NCBI RefSeq assembly: GCF_018143015.1
Contig: NC_054740.1
Span: forward strand, 15,454,797-15,518,796
Length of the DNA: 64,000 bases
Direction of reading: 5' to 3'
Source: Lytechinus variegatus
Taxonomy: Eukaryota; Echinodermata; Echinoidea; Temnopleuroida; Toxopneustidae
The position numbers and the translations under genes were made by a program. This document shows positions 43,001 through 46,464 of the stretch, piece by piece. The first letter of the stretch is position 1. Each line of letters starts with the position of its first letter. Under the pieces are notes generated by a model. That model was given only the letters and a program-made list of their open reading frames with translations, was not told the DNA's origin and did no database searches.

Positions 43001-44712
43001 GTGCAAAGCTAGATTGCGTGCATGCTCATGCGATCGACGAGTACAGATAGCTATGTAATTGCGTAATATTTCGAGGTGCATGTGCACACAGCCAGTTGAA
43101 ACTAAATTGTTCTCTCGTATTTCGTAAGTACAATTACTAATTAGGGAAATATTACAACATGAATTTGGCCATTATTGATTTTATTTTCCTGCCGGGATAC
43201 GGTCTAAGTTGATTGATCCCGGAACCGTCTCGGAGCCTCAGACCGCCGGGAATTCATCCCGATCCCGGACCGACTGACAACACTAACTCAATGGCCATGT
43301 TTTATGTACTTAAGTTCGGATAAAACGGGGGATTGAAGTTGCGCGACAGCCGAAGTAAGTCACTGTTTTCCCCTTTTAAGTTTATTTTTCCCCATTTTGG
43401 TGCATTTCAGTCCCAAACGGAATAATAATCCCTGTATTTTGGCTCAATAATTCCTTTTCAATATTTTTATGAAATAAAGACAAAAATCGATGTGCCCCGT
43501 AGGGGGATTTTGCTTTGTAAACCCCCTAATGGTGGCTGCACAATAGGGAGCTGTCTGTGTATGAGAAATTAAAAAAATAAAAAAAGTTTAAAAACTCCTC
43601 GAAACAGATGGCTGCCAGCTGTCTACGCCTCGCTCTACTGTCTAACGTTAGCCATAATTCGCTACAAATTTGTCAGCATAATAATATTGTCAATATTATG
43701 CTAACACTACAGATTTAGTGGCCTTATCGTGAAATAAGTCACCTCTCTTCTCGTGCATGTCAGTGAGTGTGCACTCGTTCGTTGACGTTGACCGTTGTTT
43801 ATATTCAATCACTTGTTCACTGCTACCACCCTGCCTGTGGGGAATCTACAGGTAGGACTATGGTATGCCAATGCTGTATAGAGCACACACTTTAAAAAAT
43901 CATTAAAATATCACTTTTGTGACCAAAATTACTAATTTCCATATAGTTTTGATTTATTTGTCATTAGTAATGTGGGAATAATTTTTGTATTCCCCAGAGC
44001 GCTCAAAAACTTGAATTTTGGGCATATTTTTGTGTACGCCCTCTATTGGTGGAAAGTAATATGGCAAGAAAATTTTCATTTTTTGATCTCTATTTTTAAT
44101 TAAGAAAAAATAATATAAAGAATCAAATTTTAAATAAGAGCCAAGCAGTATGAATTAACAAGTCTAATGGAAACTGTCAGTGTAAAAAAATCAAGCATTT
44201 GCCCCCCAAAAAAGAGAAAATAAGCCAAACATTGCCACCTTTATTTTGTCACATATGGAGATATAACTGAGAACAAGGTTATATTATAACCTTGTTCATT
44301 GAATGAGTGTATTCAATGAGACTTGCAGGTTGCAGTTGAAAATGAAGTCAGTCACCAGCGGTGCTGACGAATGAAACTGAAGAACTGGTGACTTAAACCA
44401 GGATAATGCCGATTTAGTCATGGACTTCACCACATATTAAAGTTTACAAATCTGTCCATTCAATAACTGTTCATTTCAAAACAAAAATCAAAATGCATAA
44501 TTTAGATTCCCCATCATTCTACCGGTACACAACGCAAAATTAATGGGATGGGACTGAGGATAGAATCTTTGTTGCTTTCCTATTTATTATGGGATCAAGG
44601 AAGTGAGATTATTGGGACTTTGAAAGATAGCATAAAATAAATTGTCATTACCTCTCTTTTTAGATCTCTTTGCCGACCTTGCAGCTTTTCCTTTCTTTTT
44701 CGTACTTGGCAT
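1..44712 (-). CDS. C2CD3: C2CD3 ortholog, centriolar C2-domain protein (43 exons seen, C-terminus beyond window)
   Basis: Known role of the family: C2CD3 sits at the distal end of centrioles and is needed for centriole elongation, distal appendage assembly, ciliogenesis and cilium-dependent Hedgehog signalling. What is seen: 43 exons on the minus strand with in-frame GT-AG junctions (one AT-AC), about 6,010 coding nt or 2,000 codons. Recognisable human-like segments occur in order: an N-terminal block with RCFLRV and [12 protein letters not shown] (exon 2), [18 protein letters not shown] (exon 8), FVEYQFPV (exons 13-14), [12 protein letters not shown] (exon 19), [13 protein letters not shown] (exon 21), YPVVAVD (exon 22), [13 protein letters not shown] (exon 25), [10 protein letters not shown] (exon 26), [13 protein letters not shown] (exon 27), [10 protein letters not shown] (exon 36) and [13 protein letters not shown] (exon 41). 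The human protein is about 2,350 residues, so roughly the last 15% is missing to the left. The start is the first in-frame ATG, followed by a basic lysine-rich stretch as in vertebrates. Intron lengths run from about 80 bp to over 7 kb; the largest is inflated by a retrotransposon. Confidence 0.97.
579..644 (-). CDS. C2CD3: C2CD3 exon 42
   Basis: 66 nt, phase 0. Encodes [20 protein letters not shown], following the family's IKVAVSPLESL pattern. Acceptor atatgcag, donor gtaagc. Confidence 0.88.
790..1092. repeat. ATC/GAT trinucleotide microsatellite
   Basis: Nearly pure ATC repeat with ATT and ACC interruptions, about 300 bp, ending a few bases from the exon 41 donor. The poly-Ile and poly-Met reading frames across it are artefacts. 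Confidence 0.97.
1099..1226 (-). CDS. C2CD3: C2CD3 exon 41
   Basis: 128 nt. Encodes [27 protein letters not shown] and GQIK, the end of the C2 domain. Acceptor ctattag, donor gtaaga. An ATC/GAT microsatellite begins just past the donor. Confidence 0.96.
1715..1757 (-). CDS. C2CD3: C2CD3 exon 40
   Basis: 43 nt micro-exon encoding [14 protein letters not shown], matching the vertebrate TLVFKVWHK strand. Acceptor tttatag, donor gtaaga. Too short for ordinary ORF detection. Confidence 0.92.
2647..2797 (-). CDS. C2CD3: C2CD3 exon 39
   Basis: 151 nt. Encodes [11 protein letters not shown] and [21 protein letters not shown]2-domain strands. Acceptor tttctag, donor gtatgc. Confidence 0.94.
3177..3373 (-). 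CDS. C2CD3: C2CD3 exon 38
   Basis: 197 nt. A Glu/Asp/Gln-rich linker, then [16 protein letters not shown], the first strand of the last visible C2 domain. Acceptor catttag, donor gtataa. Confidence 0.94.
3920..4031 (-). CDS. C2CD3: C2CD3 exon 37
   Basis: 112 nt. Junction with exon 36 rebuilds VSGVFPMYK; then [10 protein letters not shown], the last strand of the C2 domain. Acceptor ttaatag, donor gtaatg. Confidence 0.95.
4355..4480. repeat. degenerate GAT/GGT/GGA repeat
   Basis: Simple GATGATGATGG, GTTGTTGTT and GAGGAGGAGG tracts in intron 36. No coding content. Confidence 0.85.
4653..4817 (-). CDS. C2CD3: C2CD3 exon 36
   Basis: 165 nt. Encodes [16 protein letters not shown] and [14 protein letters not shown], strong C2-domain matches. 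Acceptor ttttgtag, donor gtcagt. Confidence 0.96.
5217..5328 (-). CDS. C2CD3: C2CD3 exon 35
   Basis: 112 nt. Encodes [20 protein letters not shown] and SSPFAW. Acceptor taatatag, donor gtaagt. A decayed copy of its 5' end sits in the neighbouring intron at 5447-5490. Confidence 0.9.
5447..5490 (-). repeat. decayed copy of the exon 35 5' end
   Basis: The intron contains tgtctgatc-aggtaacatagcttg, followed by sequence resembling the bases at the exon 35 acceptor (exon version 5291-5330). The following intron sequence (ttattaaggtc) also repeats, suggesting a small tandem duplication that has since decayed. Confidence 0.55.
5831..5977 (-). CDS. C2CD3: C2CD3 exon 34
   Basis: 147 nt. Encodes [14 protein letters not shown] and [13 protein letters not shown], start of another C2 domain. 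Acceptor cacctag, donor gtgagt. Confidence 0.94.
6630..7341. repeat. four-unit interspersed tandem repeat with GCC tract
   Basis: Four units each containing a variant of aggatgttcagtgatacttg begin near 6633, 6787, 6949 and 7140, with units of about 155 to 190 bp sharing a TGACCTTTGACCTTGGTCATG-like core. They end in a CCG-rich tract (7266-7291), a ggcgcctatagtctcactctgc block and gagacaaaaa. It looks like a transposon-derived repeat; I could not assign a family. It abuts the exon 33 donor. Confidence 0.8.
7355..7630 (-). CDS. C2CD3: C2CD3 exon 33
   Basis: 276 nt. Encodes [31 protein letters not shown] and GRKVGWSP, all matching family positions. A repetitive element begins about 15 nt past its donor. 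Confidence 0.96.
7871..8020 (-). CDS. C2CD3: C2CD3 exon 32
   Basis: 150 nt. Encodes [20 protein letters not shown], aligning with the vertebrate LGVVKVPTKELL strand. Acceptor ctacag, donor gtaaat. Confidence 0.93.
8386..8575. repeat. pyrimidine-rich tract with 42-bp duplication
   Basis: CT-rich sequence in which cctttcccactctctgtctg is repeated in tandem near 8451 and 8493. Reading frames through it are low-complexity artefacts. Confidence 0.85.
8651..8840 (-). CDS. C2CD3: C2CD3 exon 31
   Basis: 190 nt. Encodes [20 protein letters not shown] and [14 protein letters not shown]. Two donors are possible; the downstream gtaaat is the one that keeps the frame with exon 32. Confidence 0.93.
9499..9603 (-). 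CDS. C2CD3: C2CD3 exon 30
   Basis: 105 nt, phase 0. Encodes [16 protein letters not shown], matching the vertebrate VGVNASV strand. Acceptor gtgcag, donor gtaagt. Confidence 0.94.
10311..10460 (-). CDS. C2CD3: C2CD3 exon 29
   Basis: 150 nt, phase 0. Encodes [14 protein letters not shown] and [15 protein letters not shown], opening the next C2 domain. Acceptor gcccatag, donor gtttgt. Confidence 0.95.
10924..11061 (-). CDS. C2CD3: C2CD3 exon 28
   Basis: 138 nt, phase 0. Encodes [18 protein letters not shown] and VQTFSLPLR, the end of the C2 domain. Acceptor cttttcag, donor gtaaat. Confidence 0.96.
11528..11622 (-). CDS. C2CD3: C2CD3 exon 27
   Basis: 95 nt. Encodes [20 protein letters not shown], nearly identical in pattern to the vertebrate protein. 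Donor gtttgt is slightly weak. Confidence 0.96.
12239..12367 (-). CDS. C2CD3: C2CD3 exon 26
   Basis: 129 nt. Encodes [19 protein letters not shown] and [10 protein letters not shown], central strands of the same C2 domain. Acceptor cctgtag, donor gtaata. Confidence 0.96.
12790..12948 (-). CDS. C2CD3: C2CD3 exon 25
   Basis: 159 nt. Encodes [18 protein letters not shown] and [15 protein letters not shown], start of a C2 domain, then a Gln-rich loop ([10 protein letters not shown]). Acceptor tgttttag, donor gtaagt. Confidence 0.96.
12952..13195. repeat. purine-rich GA tract
   Basis: Loose AGAGAG repeats in intron 24, next to exon 25. No gene evidence. Confidence 0.7.
13320..13366 (-). CDS. C2CD3: C2CD3 exon 24
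   Basis: 47 nt, short polar exon ([15 protein letters not shown]). Acceptor tttcag, donor gtgaga; the frame works only with it included. Confidence 0.82.
14050..14129 (-). CDS. C2CD3: C2CD3 exon 23
   Basis: 80 nt. Encodes [20 protein letters not shown], a linker after the third C2 region. Acceptor ttttcag, donor gtgaac. Confidence 0.9.
14575..14679 (-). CDS. C2CD3: C2CD3 exon 22
   Basis: 105 nt, phase 0. Encodes [19 protein letters not shown] and [12 protein letters not shown]. Two ag dinucleotides precede it; the second (gttcag) is the only one that keeps the frame. Confidence 0.96.
15487..15573 (-). CDS. C2CD3: C2CD3 exon 21
   Basis: 87 nt. Encodes [18 protein letters not shown], which continues directly from exon 20 across the 7.7-kb intron holding the retrotransposon. 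Acceptor ttccacag, donor gtagga. Confidence 0.96.
15680..16597 (-). repeat. 3' LTR
   Basis: 918 bp, same TGTTAC...GTAACA ends. Near identity with the 5' LTR implies recent insertion. A 75-codon frame inside both LTRs is not a gene. Confidence 0.93.
16598..16612 (-). other. polypurine tract
   Basis: Minus strand CCGGTGGGGGAGG directly before the 3' LTR TGTTAC start, the usual place for plus-strand priming. The same tract sits outside the 5' LTR at 22741-22755. Confidence 0.8.
16807..20004 (-). CDS. pol: retrotransposon Pol: protease end, integrase, RT, RNase H
   Basis: 1,065 codons from the first Met; open in this frame to about 20110. Residues 1-50 are the rest of the protease. Integrase: HHCC zinc finger (H205, H212, C242, C245) and catalytic D276, D335, E371 (35 residues between the last two), then a chromatin-binding-like tail to about 545. 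RT at about 640-870 with YIDD at 801-804. RNase H at about 940-1060 with D950, E990/E992 and D1017, ending DALSRV. All catalytic residues are present. Integrase before RT is opposite to most gypsy elements. The frame change inside the protease relative to gag is either a mutation or a shift site; no classic slippery heptamer is visible. Confidence 0.93.
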   Translation of the reverse strand: MSVPLHKVDLKCDLVSGPVTVGVVPELPMKGVDFLLGNDLAGDKVVASPVVSEKPVEVAETELLQEDFPGIFPDFVVTRSQTRRAEKDDAESADVEESTDVWLAETFFKDLNGDSVEGSVANNDSLFSKSSLVQAQQADPELKSLSQKACSEAEADKVPECFYVKDDILMRKWRPPRRPADEDWCIIHQVVVPPCYRTDILKMAHELPMAGHVGIRKAEDRIMRHFYWPKMHKDVVHFCKTCHTCQIIGKAQPSIKPAPLIPIPAFDEPFTRVLVDCVGPLPRTRSGHRFLLTIMDLSTRFPEAIPLRSITAKTVVQALVQFFTRYGLPKEIQSDQGSNFMSGIFQQVMKELGIKQIKSSAYHPQSQGALERYHQTLKTMIRAYCEDYPDDWDKGISFLLFATRDSPNESTGFSPFELVYGHEVRGPLKLIKERFMVQNDDVNLLDYVSKFRERLSKACDVAKEHLKESQGKMKAQADKNAKERSFKPGDKVLVLLPLQGEPLKARFSGPYIVKKKLNDVNYVISTPDRRKSQRICHVNMLKEYFEREASQPIGTTQVKEEEKHVNVHEEECYEKTDNELSYTDVSKNEPCGVKLSNSEMLGNMDEALKHLPEDQRNDISGLLREYENVCKDKPGRTPLTVHDVDVGDVRPIKQNPYRLNPSKLEMVNKELQFMLDNDIIEPSQSSWSSPIVMVPKPDGSQRFCIDYRKVNAVTKTDSYPIPRLEDCIDRVGNSAYITKIDLLKGYWQVPLTDRAKEISAFVTPEGLFQCKVMPFGMKNAPATFQRLTNQVIAGLDNCVVYIDDILVYSDTWNDHLNHLRALFDRLDKANLVVNLMKSEFAKAKVTYLGHVVGQGQVLPREAKIQAILDFPIPTTKKELLRFLGMSDFYRKFVPNFSTVVSPLTNLLKAKVKYVWSDECQRSFEKLKAILVNEPILAAPNFTKPFKVAIDACDVGVGAVLLQEDEEGIEKPVCYFSKKLNRFQKKYSTIEKEALSLVLALQQFEVYLTNGEITVYTDHNPLVFLEKFKTKNQRLYRWSLMLQPFPLKIVQIKGKNNVIADALSRV
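20028..21476 (-). CDS. gag: retrotransposon Gag with SCAN-like capsid and protease start
   Basis: Structural protein of the element. I start at the Met of [10 protein letters not shown] rather than a Met 7 codons upstream (21497). Numbered from the upstream Met: residues about 28-63 resemble a SAP-like helix pair; 80-127 form a Glu/Lys/Met coiled coil; 150-305 are the capsid, whose second half (YRHKFRNMQ ... [15 protein letters not shown]) looks like a SCAN domain; 371-384 are a CX2CX4HX4C zinc knuckle; 464-466 are the DTG of an aspartic protease. The frame stops at 20028, shortly after DTG, and the protease continues in another frame. Confidence 0.9.
   Translation of the reverse strand: MATFDVEEFLAKTELSYDHLKSLKKDDLITVCDHLGVSLAPGLKKAEIIDLLSSHMKLTEESETSVTVSDDAQIQLAKFEMEMKMKENLEKEEMKMRENIEMEKMRLEYQLKLKEMELAHANTNSVKDKPPQGFDVAKNIRLVPKFDEEGVDTYFVSFEKVAKRLNWPEEYWTLLLQSVFVGKAAKVYSSLSETQSCDYATVKETILNAYELVPEAYRHKFRNMQRQSGQTYVEFAREQEMMFDKWYRSLKVDKDFVHLREVVLLEEFKKSLPFGIKSHLDDHRVTEVSKAAIVADEFEVTHKGSGDRPPFKNYWKKKGKGSFESHNKPSEGKYASKDKDANKNQASGGTESTKRSEIRSSKICTHCHKSGHLKESCWKLVGMPTKVKKDMGFVKQTSVPSMEFVPSEPNRDVESVSLVFADKVKQVDETFRSFLHDGEVSPCSTGAAGRSVVILRDTGAAQSLMVPGIRLFLRRVQRMPTS
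21600..21799 (-). repeat. leader tandem repeats with PBS-like cores
   Basis: Units of 54 bp (tttcaaattgnctta..., ggttttcgactcccggaca) repeat between the PBS and gag. Each full unit contains CTCCCGGACA, the core of the PBS complement, near 21654, 21708 and again in the true PBS at 21800. Confidence 0.8.
21800..21817 (-). other. primer binding site, tRNA-Pro-like
   Basis: Eight nt past the 5' LTR the minus strand reads TGGGGGCTTGTCCGGGAG, close to the complement of the 3' end of tRNA-Pro. The tRNA assignment rests on the known TGGGGGCTCGTCCGGGAT pattern. Confidence 0.75.
21826..22740 (-). repeat. 5' LTR
   Basis: 915 bp bounded by TGTTAC...GTAACA. It differs from the 3' LTR by a 3-bp indel near the U3 end; I saw no other difference by eye. 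It contains internal GATGTGATGATC-type short repeats and a TATA box. Confidence 0.93.
22401..22410 (-). promoter_or_regulatory. TATA box in the 5' LTR
   Basis: CTATATAAAG on the minus strand, about 330 nt into the LTR; the same site is at 16255-16264 in the other LTR. Plausible core promoter of the element; not tested. Confidence 0.55.
22741..23093 (-). pseudogene. truncated pol 3' end of a second element copy
   Basis: 353 bp that repeat 16598-16949 almost exactly (one extra G, and one A/G change in the end of RNase H). They include the polypurine tract and the last pol codons, and stop abruptly at a junction (gaggat then atgatactg). It is the tail of an upstream unit sharing the LTR. Confidence 0.9.
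23094..23250. other. remaining intron 20 sequence
   Basis: Ordinary intron between the truncated element end and the exon 20 donor. Together with 15574-15679 this is all that remains of the pre-insertion intron. Confidence 0.6.
23251..23352 (-). CDS. C2CD3: C2CD3 exon 20
   Basis: 102 nt, phase 0 at both ends. Encodes [18 protein letters not shown] and VIEVWDK. The following intron carries the LTR retrotransposon. Confidence 0.95.
23842..23993 (-). CDS. C2CD3: C2CD3 exon 19
   Basis: 152 nt. Encodes [18 protein letters not shown] and [12 protein letters not shown], one of the strongest matches to vertebrate C2CD3. Acceptor attaccag, donor gtaatt. Confidence 0.96.
24567..24675 (-). CDS. C2CD3: C2CD3 exon 18
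   Basis: 109 nt. Encodes [16 protein letters not shown], the first strand of another C2 domain. Acceptor caccacag, donor gttcgt. Confidence 0.92.
24915..25000. repeat. possible retroposon 3' tail
   Basis: A gaagggcctcaatggaaacc...gggctacccttcttt block followed by aaataaagaaataaa, which looks like the end of a non-LTR retroposon. Family not assigned. Confidence 0.35.
25232..25338 (-). CDS. C2CD3: C2CD3 exon 17
   Basis: 107 nt, acceptor tgtaaag, donor gtgtgt. Polar linker ([20 protein letters not shown]) placed by phase and splice sites. Confidence 0.82.
25406..26192. mobile_element. terminal-inverted-repeat element (MITE), 787 bp
   Basis: Ends are inverted copies: gtagggaaaggcagggtaag on the left and cttaccccgccttcccctac on the right. 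The interior has several ggcaagttgagcca/ggcacaacttacccc motifs in both orientations. There is no transposase. It lies in intron 16. Confidence 0.75.
26663..26924 (-). CDS. C2CD3: C2CD3 exon 16
   Basis: 262 nt. Begins [12 protein letters not shown], aligning with the vertebrate C2 end, then a His/Ser/Pro-rich linker. The acceptor tcatag just before gtaagt was chosen over a later ag because only it keeps the frame and the match. Confidence 0.88.
27318..27476 (-). CDS. C2CD3: C2CD3 exon 15
   Basis: 159 nt, phase 0 at both ends. Encodes [18 protein letters not shown], the last strands of the C2 domain begun in exon 13, then a Ser/Thr/Asp loop. Confidence 0.94.
27931..28171 (-). CDS. C2CD3: C2CD3 exon 14
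   Basis: 241 nt. Encodes [10 protein letters not shown], a [20 protein letters not shown] stretch and [14 protein letters not shown], the beta-strand core of a C2 domain. Acceptor ttttag, donor gtaagc. Confidence 0.95.
28517..28715 (-). CDS. C2CD3: C2CD3 exon 13
   Basis: 199 nt. Encodes [20 protein letters not shown], the beginning of a central C2 domain that aligns with the vertebrate DRLALLGR region, then a Lys/Pro-rich loop. Donor gtaagt; it leaves in phase 2. Confidence 0.94.
29226..29460 (-). CDS. C2CD3: C2CD3 exon 12
   Basis: 235 nt, acceptor acaacag, donor gtaata. Charged and Ser-rich linker ([20 protein letters not shown]) ending in a His run. No domain is visible. Confidence 0.82.
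29902..29973 (-). CDS. C2CD3: C2CD3 exon 11
   Basis: 72 nt, phase 0 at both ends. Ser/Asp-rich ([20 protein letters not shown]). Good acceptor (tatgtag) and donor (gtaaaa). It could be a skipped cassette because removing it keeps the frame. Confidence 0.78.
30486..30599 (-). CDS. C2CD3: C2CD3 exon 10
   Basis: 114 nt, phase 0 at both ends, acceptor atatcag, donor gtaag. Encodes [19 protein letters not shown] and [12 protein letters not shown], matching the vertebrate region with a SDVY and LLENLFY pattern. Confidence 0.9.
30700..30897 (-). repeat. tRNA-derived SINE, degraded
   Basis: Minus strand begins with gtggtctagtggttcttact (A-box-like), then a degraded B box and the same body as the copy at 31668-31947. 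Confidence 0.7.
31393..31603 (-). CDS. C2CD3: C2CD3 exon 9
   Basis: 211 nt, acceptor atcctag, donor gtaagt. Encodes an acidic stretch ([20 protein letters not shown]) then [13 protein letters not shown]. It keeps the frame between exons 8 and 10. Confidence 0.85.
31668..31947 (-). repeat. tRNA-derived SINE
   Basis: Minus strand head gttgtggcccagtggattag (A box), then gtgggttcgaatcccagcca (B box GGTTCGAATCC intact), a roughly 150-bp body and a tail ending ttattattatt. It is not a functional tRNA gene; the cloverleaf is degraded. Confidence 0.85.
32483..32898. mobile_element. foldback element with ~200-bp inverted arms
   Basis: The left arm, from tggcccaaattc through gcgcgcttttgtcgcagtgc, is repeated inverted on the right with few mismatches. 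The spacer near 32690 is only about 15 bp (cactcttaaaacagtg). There is no coding capacity; a MITE-type foldback in intron 8. Confidence 0.88.
33319..33580 (-). CDS. C2CD3: C2CD3 exon 8
   Basis: 262 nt, acceptor ttccacag, donor gtaagt. Contains [20 protein letters not shown], a short helical motif conserved in vertebrate C2CD3, then a basic polar tail. Confidence 0.93.
34148..34262 (-). CDS. C2CD3: C2CD3 exon 7
   Basis: 115 nt, acceptor ttttcag, donor gtaaat. Polar linker sequence ([20 protein letters not shown]). Placed by clean splice sites and phase 0 to 1 continuity. Confidence 0.8.
34508..34710 (-). CDS. C2CD3: C2CD3 exon 6
   Basis: 203 nt, Ser/Thr-rich linker ([17 protein letters not shown]). 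Acceptor gatgatag, donor gttagt. Low-complexity content, placed by frame continuity rather than strong homology. Confidence 0.8.
35366..35445 (-). CDS. C2CD3: C2CD3 exon 5
   Basis: 80 nt, acceptor cttttag, donor gtgagt. It encodes [20 protein letters not shown], which closes the N-terminal C2-like domain. It joins exon 4 in phase 2 and leaves in phase 1. Confidence 0.92.
36812..36975. repeat. inverted repeat next to the exon 4 duplication
   Basis: gatgcatgggtt...cagtgtgcacgcagtaactttggcattatggtctaaaccc pairs with gggttaaaccatgccaaagttaccttgtgcacacaat...aaccaatgcatcat. Arms of about 70 bp and a loop of about 15 bp (acgcggctgcgccttg). Confidence 0.85.
36871..37449. repeat. tandem duplication unit 1 (contains exon 4 copy B)
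   Basis: Nearly identical to 37465-38018, separated by a poly-A run of about 17 bp. Unit 2 lacks about 25 bp of hairpin loop found here, consistent with a deletion between two taaacc motifs. Confidence 0.93.
37014..37122 (-). CDS. C2CD3: C2CD3 exon 4, copy B (tandem duplicate)
   Basis: Same 109-nt exon with the same branch point (37136-37144), AC acceptor and GT donor as copy A; I saw no coding difference. Using both copies in one mRNA would shift the frame and meet a stop within a few codons, so the copies can only be used alternatively, or one is silent or an assembly artefact. Confidence 0.7.
37580..37688 (-). CDS. C2CD3: C2CD3 exon 4, copy A
   Basis: 109 nt preceded by a branch point TCCTTAACT at 37702-37710 and an AC acceptor. 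It encodes [20 protein letters not shown] and ends at the donor gtatgt. This copy is nearest to exon 3. A second copy follows at 37014-37122. Confidence 0.88.
37702..37710 (-). other. U12-type branch point
   Basis: TCCTTAACT, matching the minor-spliceosome branch-point consensus, about 15 nt before the AC acceptor of exon 4 copy A. An identical site precedes copy B at 37136-37144. Confidence 0.85.
38516..38613 (-). CDS. C2CD3: C2CD3 exon 3 (upstream of a U12-type intron)
   Basis: 98 nt, acceptor ttttcag. It encodes [17 protein letters not shown] and ends with one base of an Asp codon. There is no usable GT at the end; the intron starts ATATCCTTAA, the consensus donor of minor-spliceosome AT-AC introns. 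Splicing there restores YLSDMGSV, which aligns with the family. Confidence 0.92.
38780..39195. repeat. AT-rich TAATTACAATTAC low-complexity region
   Basis: Many copies of attacaatta and aattgaagt in both orientations, in intron 2. No coding signal. Confidence 0.75.
39544..39718 (-). CDS. C2CD3: C2CD3 exon 2
   Basis: 175 nt, acceptor tttgtag, donor gtatgc. It encodes the conserved N-terminal C2-like segment with [16 protein letters not shown] and a [10 protein letters not shown] motif, the best match to the vertebrate N-terminus. The exon enters in phase 1 and leaves in phase 2. Confidence 0.95.
41312..41392. repeat. short inverted repeat
   Basis: aacttcggtctctgt and acagagaccgaagtt, 15-bp arms about 50 bp apart, just left of the hAT-like element. 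Confidence 0.7.
41417..43285. mobile_element. non-autonomous hAT-like DNA transposon
   Basis: Flanked by a perfect 8-bp duplication, actcaatg (41409-41416 and 43286-43293). Terminal inverted repeats start tagtgttgt on both sides, followed by cccggtccg/cggtccggg GC-rich subterminal motifs. These are hallmarks of hAT elements. 1,869 bp, with no transposase frame; the ORFs inside are short. It lies in C2CD3 intron 1. Confidence 0.88.
43294..44651. other. distal part of intron 1
   Basis: AT-rich sequence with no further exon or mobile element recognised apart from the palindrome listed. Confidence 0.5.
44271..44297. repeat. perfect 13-bp palindrome
   Basis: gaacaaggttata-t-tataaccttgttc, perfect arms with a 1-bp centre, in intron 1. 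Confidence 0.9.
44652..44712 (-). CDS. C2CD3: C2CD3 exon 1 (start codon)
   Basis: Twenty codons plus one base: a Lys/Arg-rich N-terminus beginning [15 protein letters not shown], ending at the donor gtaatg. The ATG has a purine at -3. An out-of-frame upstream ATG lies 7 nt before it (see the uORF entry). Confidence 0.88.
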
Positions 44713-44719
44713 TGCGCAT
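44660..44719 (-). promoter_or_regulatory. overlapping upstream ORF at the C2CD3 start
   Basis: An ATG 7 nt upstream of the C2CD3 ATG, in another frame, opens a 19-codon ORF that overlaps the coding start and ends at a TAA inside exon 1. If it lies in the mRNA it would compete for initiating ribosomes. It has A at -3 and C at +4, a moderate context. Whether the transcript starts upstream of it is unknown. Confidence 0.45.
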
Positions 44720-45807
44720 TATTTTGTATTTTTAACAGTTGCTGACAAGTGCGAGACCAAACAATCGATGGAAAACAAAATTTAAGCTCCGCGCGAATAT
44801 TGTTGGCGCCCTCTTGAGTTTCAGACCAAGGAAGCGCGTGGAGAAGAAGGGGGGGGGGGGTGCAGGCTGGGTTTATTTTACAGACTTTTTACCCAAATAT
44901 TTGAAGATTTTTCATGCATATTTTTTGTCATTGGAATCTATTTCCTTTAACATATCATACAGATTGTAAAGAGGGTAATGATGGTATTAAAAATCATGTA
45001 AAATAAAATATGCACGCCTACAAAAGAAAAAATCCCATTATTGTGGTAATCAGGGATGCTTATTTTTCACAAAACATTGATATGCACATTCCAGTGTTTG
45101 AATCATACAATATTTACTTTCTTACACATTTCACAATAAGGACCAACTTGACTGAACCATATAGTATTAAAGAATGTTATTTCAAACGTTCAGGGAAGAA
45201 ATAATCGTTATTTTACTACAATGAAGAAAAAACTAGGTGAGAGGTTATTTCATGTTTCCTATAATAAAATACAAAGAAATAGTGAGTGGATGACGTCATT
45301 TGTCTCTTCATTTGCATACCAACAGAAATTTAGAAATTAAGCAAAACTTTAAAATGTCATATCTTTTTTATTTTACATTCGATTTTGATGAAGTTTTTAT
45401 TGTTTTGCTCGTTAAAATTTTCTCCTCTTTATTCAGGTAAGCTTTTGTGTTGGGGTAGCCTTGTCCTTTAAAATCTTTGTCCGACAAGTTGTCAGACCTG
45501 ATAACTTTCCTTGATTTTGATTGGCTGAGAAGCACCCTTACTCTGGTAACACACACCAGTGGCGTAACTAAGAGGGGGCACGTACCCTCCCCCATCGGCT
45601 GGAAAAAAAATCTGGGGGAAAAGGAGAAGCCAGAAGAGGGAGAAAGAAAGAGACACGTAGTTGAGGACAGAAGCAATCATTTATTTTATGTTTTATATTA
45701 TGTTTATAATTATGTTATACTGTGGGGGTAGAAAAATAACTTAACATCTCATAAATCCCCAATTTAAGAAAAAAATGTCATCAACGCTTAATCGTTATAT
45801 ATGGCTG

Positions 45808-46262
45808 GAAAGAGTATCTTCTCCCACATAATTTAATACCATATTTTATGAGGTATGTGTTAACCCTTGGCTGATCAGGAGGCATTCGTTGAAGTGATGT
45901 AAATTTTGATTTGCGCCAAACATTGGCATGACTGCAATGAATGAATCCAGATGCCAATGATGTCATAATCTATGAAATAGTATAATATTTGCAAATCCCT
46001 TTTTTAATGAAGAATTGATACTAAAAATTAATATTATAAATGTAAATTACTGGGAAAATGTTTTGAAATGGATTTTAATGCAACTCTTCTCGGATTATGA
46101 CATTATTGACATCGGAATTCATTCATTGCAGTCATAGTTTACTTTGGCGCAAATCGAAATTCACATCACTGCAAACTTTTGCCTCGTGATCATCCCAGTT
46201 TTAACACATAATACATCAATATTGTATCAAATTATTTGAGAGACCTTACTCTTTCAAGCTAT
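45808..46262. mobile_element. inverted-repeat MITE
   Basis: Two arms of about 150 bp (for example tttgcgccaaacattggcatg and its inverted partner, and tgcaatgaatgaat paired with attcattcattgca) around about 110 bp of AT-rich spacer. No coding content. Confidence 0.8.
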
Positions 46263-46464
46263 AAAATTATGTGTTTGTGAGATATTTTTCCTTAGTTTGG
46301 AGATTTTTTTTACTCATTTTTTTCATAATCGTTTCTGGTGCTCGCATTGTGTGTTTAATGAGATATATAATCCTGTTGTATTAAAACATCTCGTTTTTAA
46401 GTCGATATACATCAATTCCTAAAAAAATATATTCCTTAAAATGTCCTAATTTGGGGTCAATATA

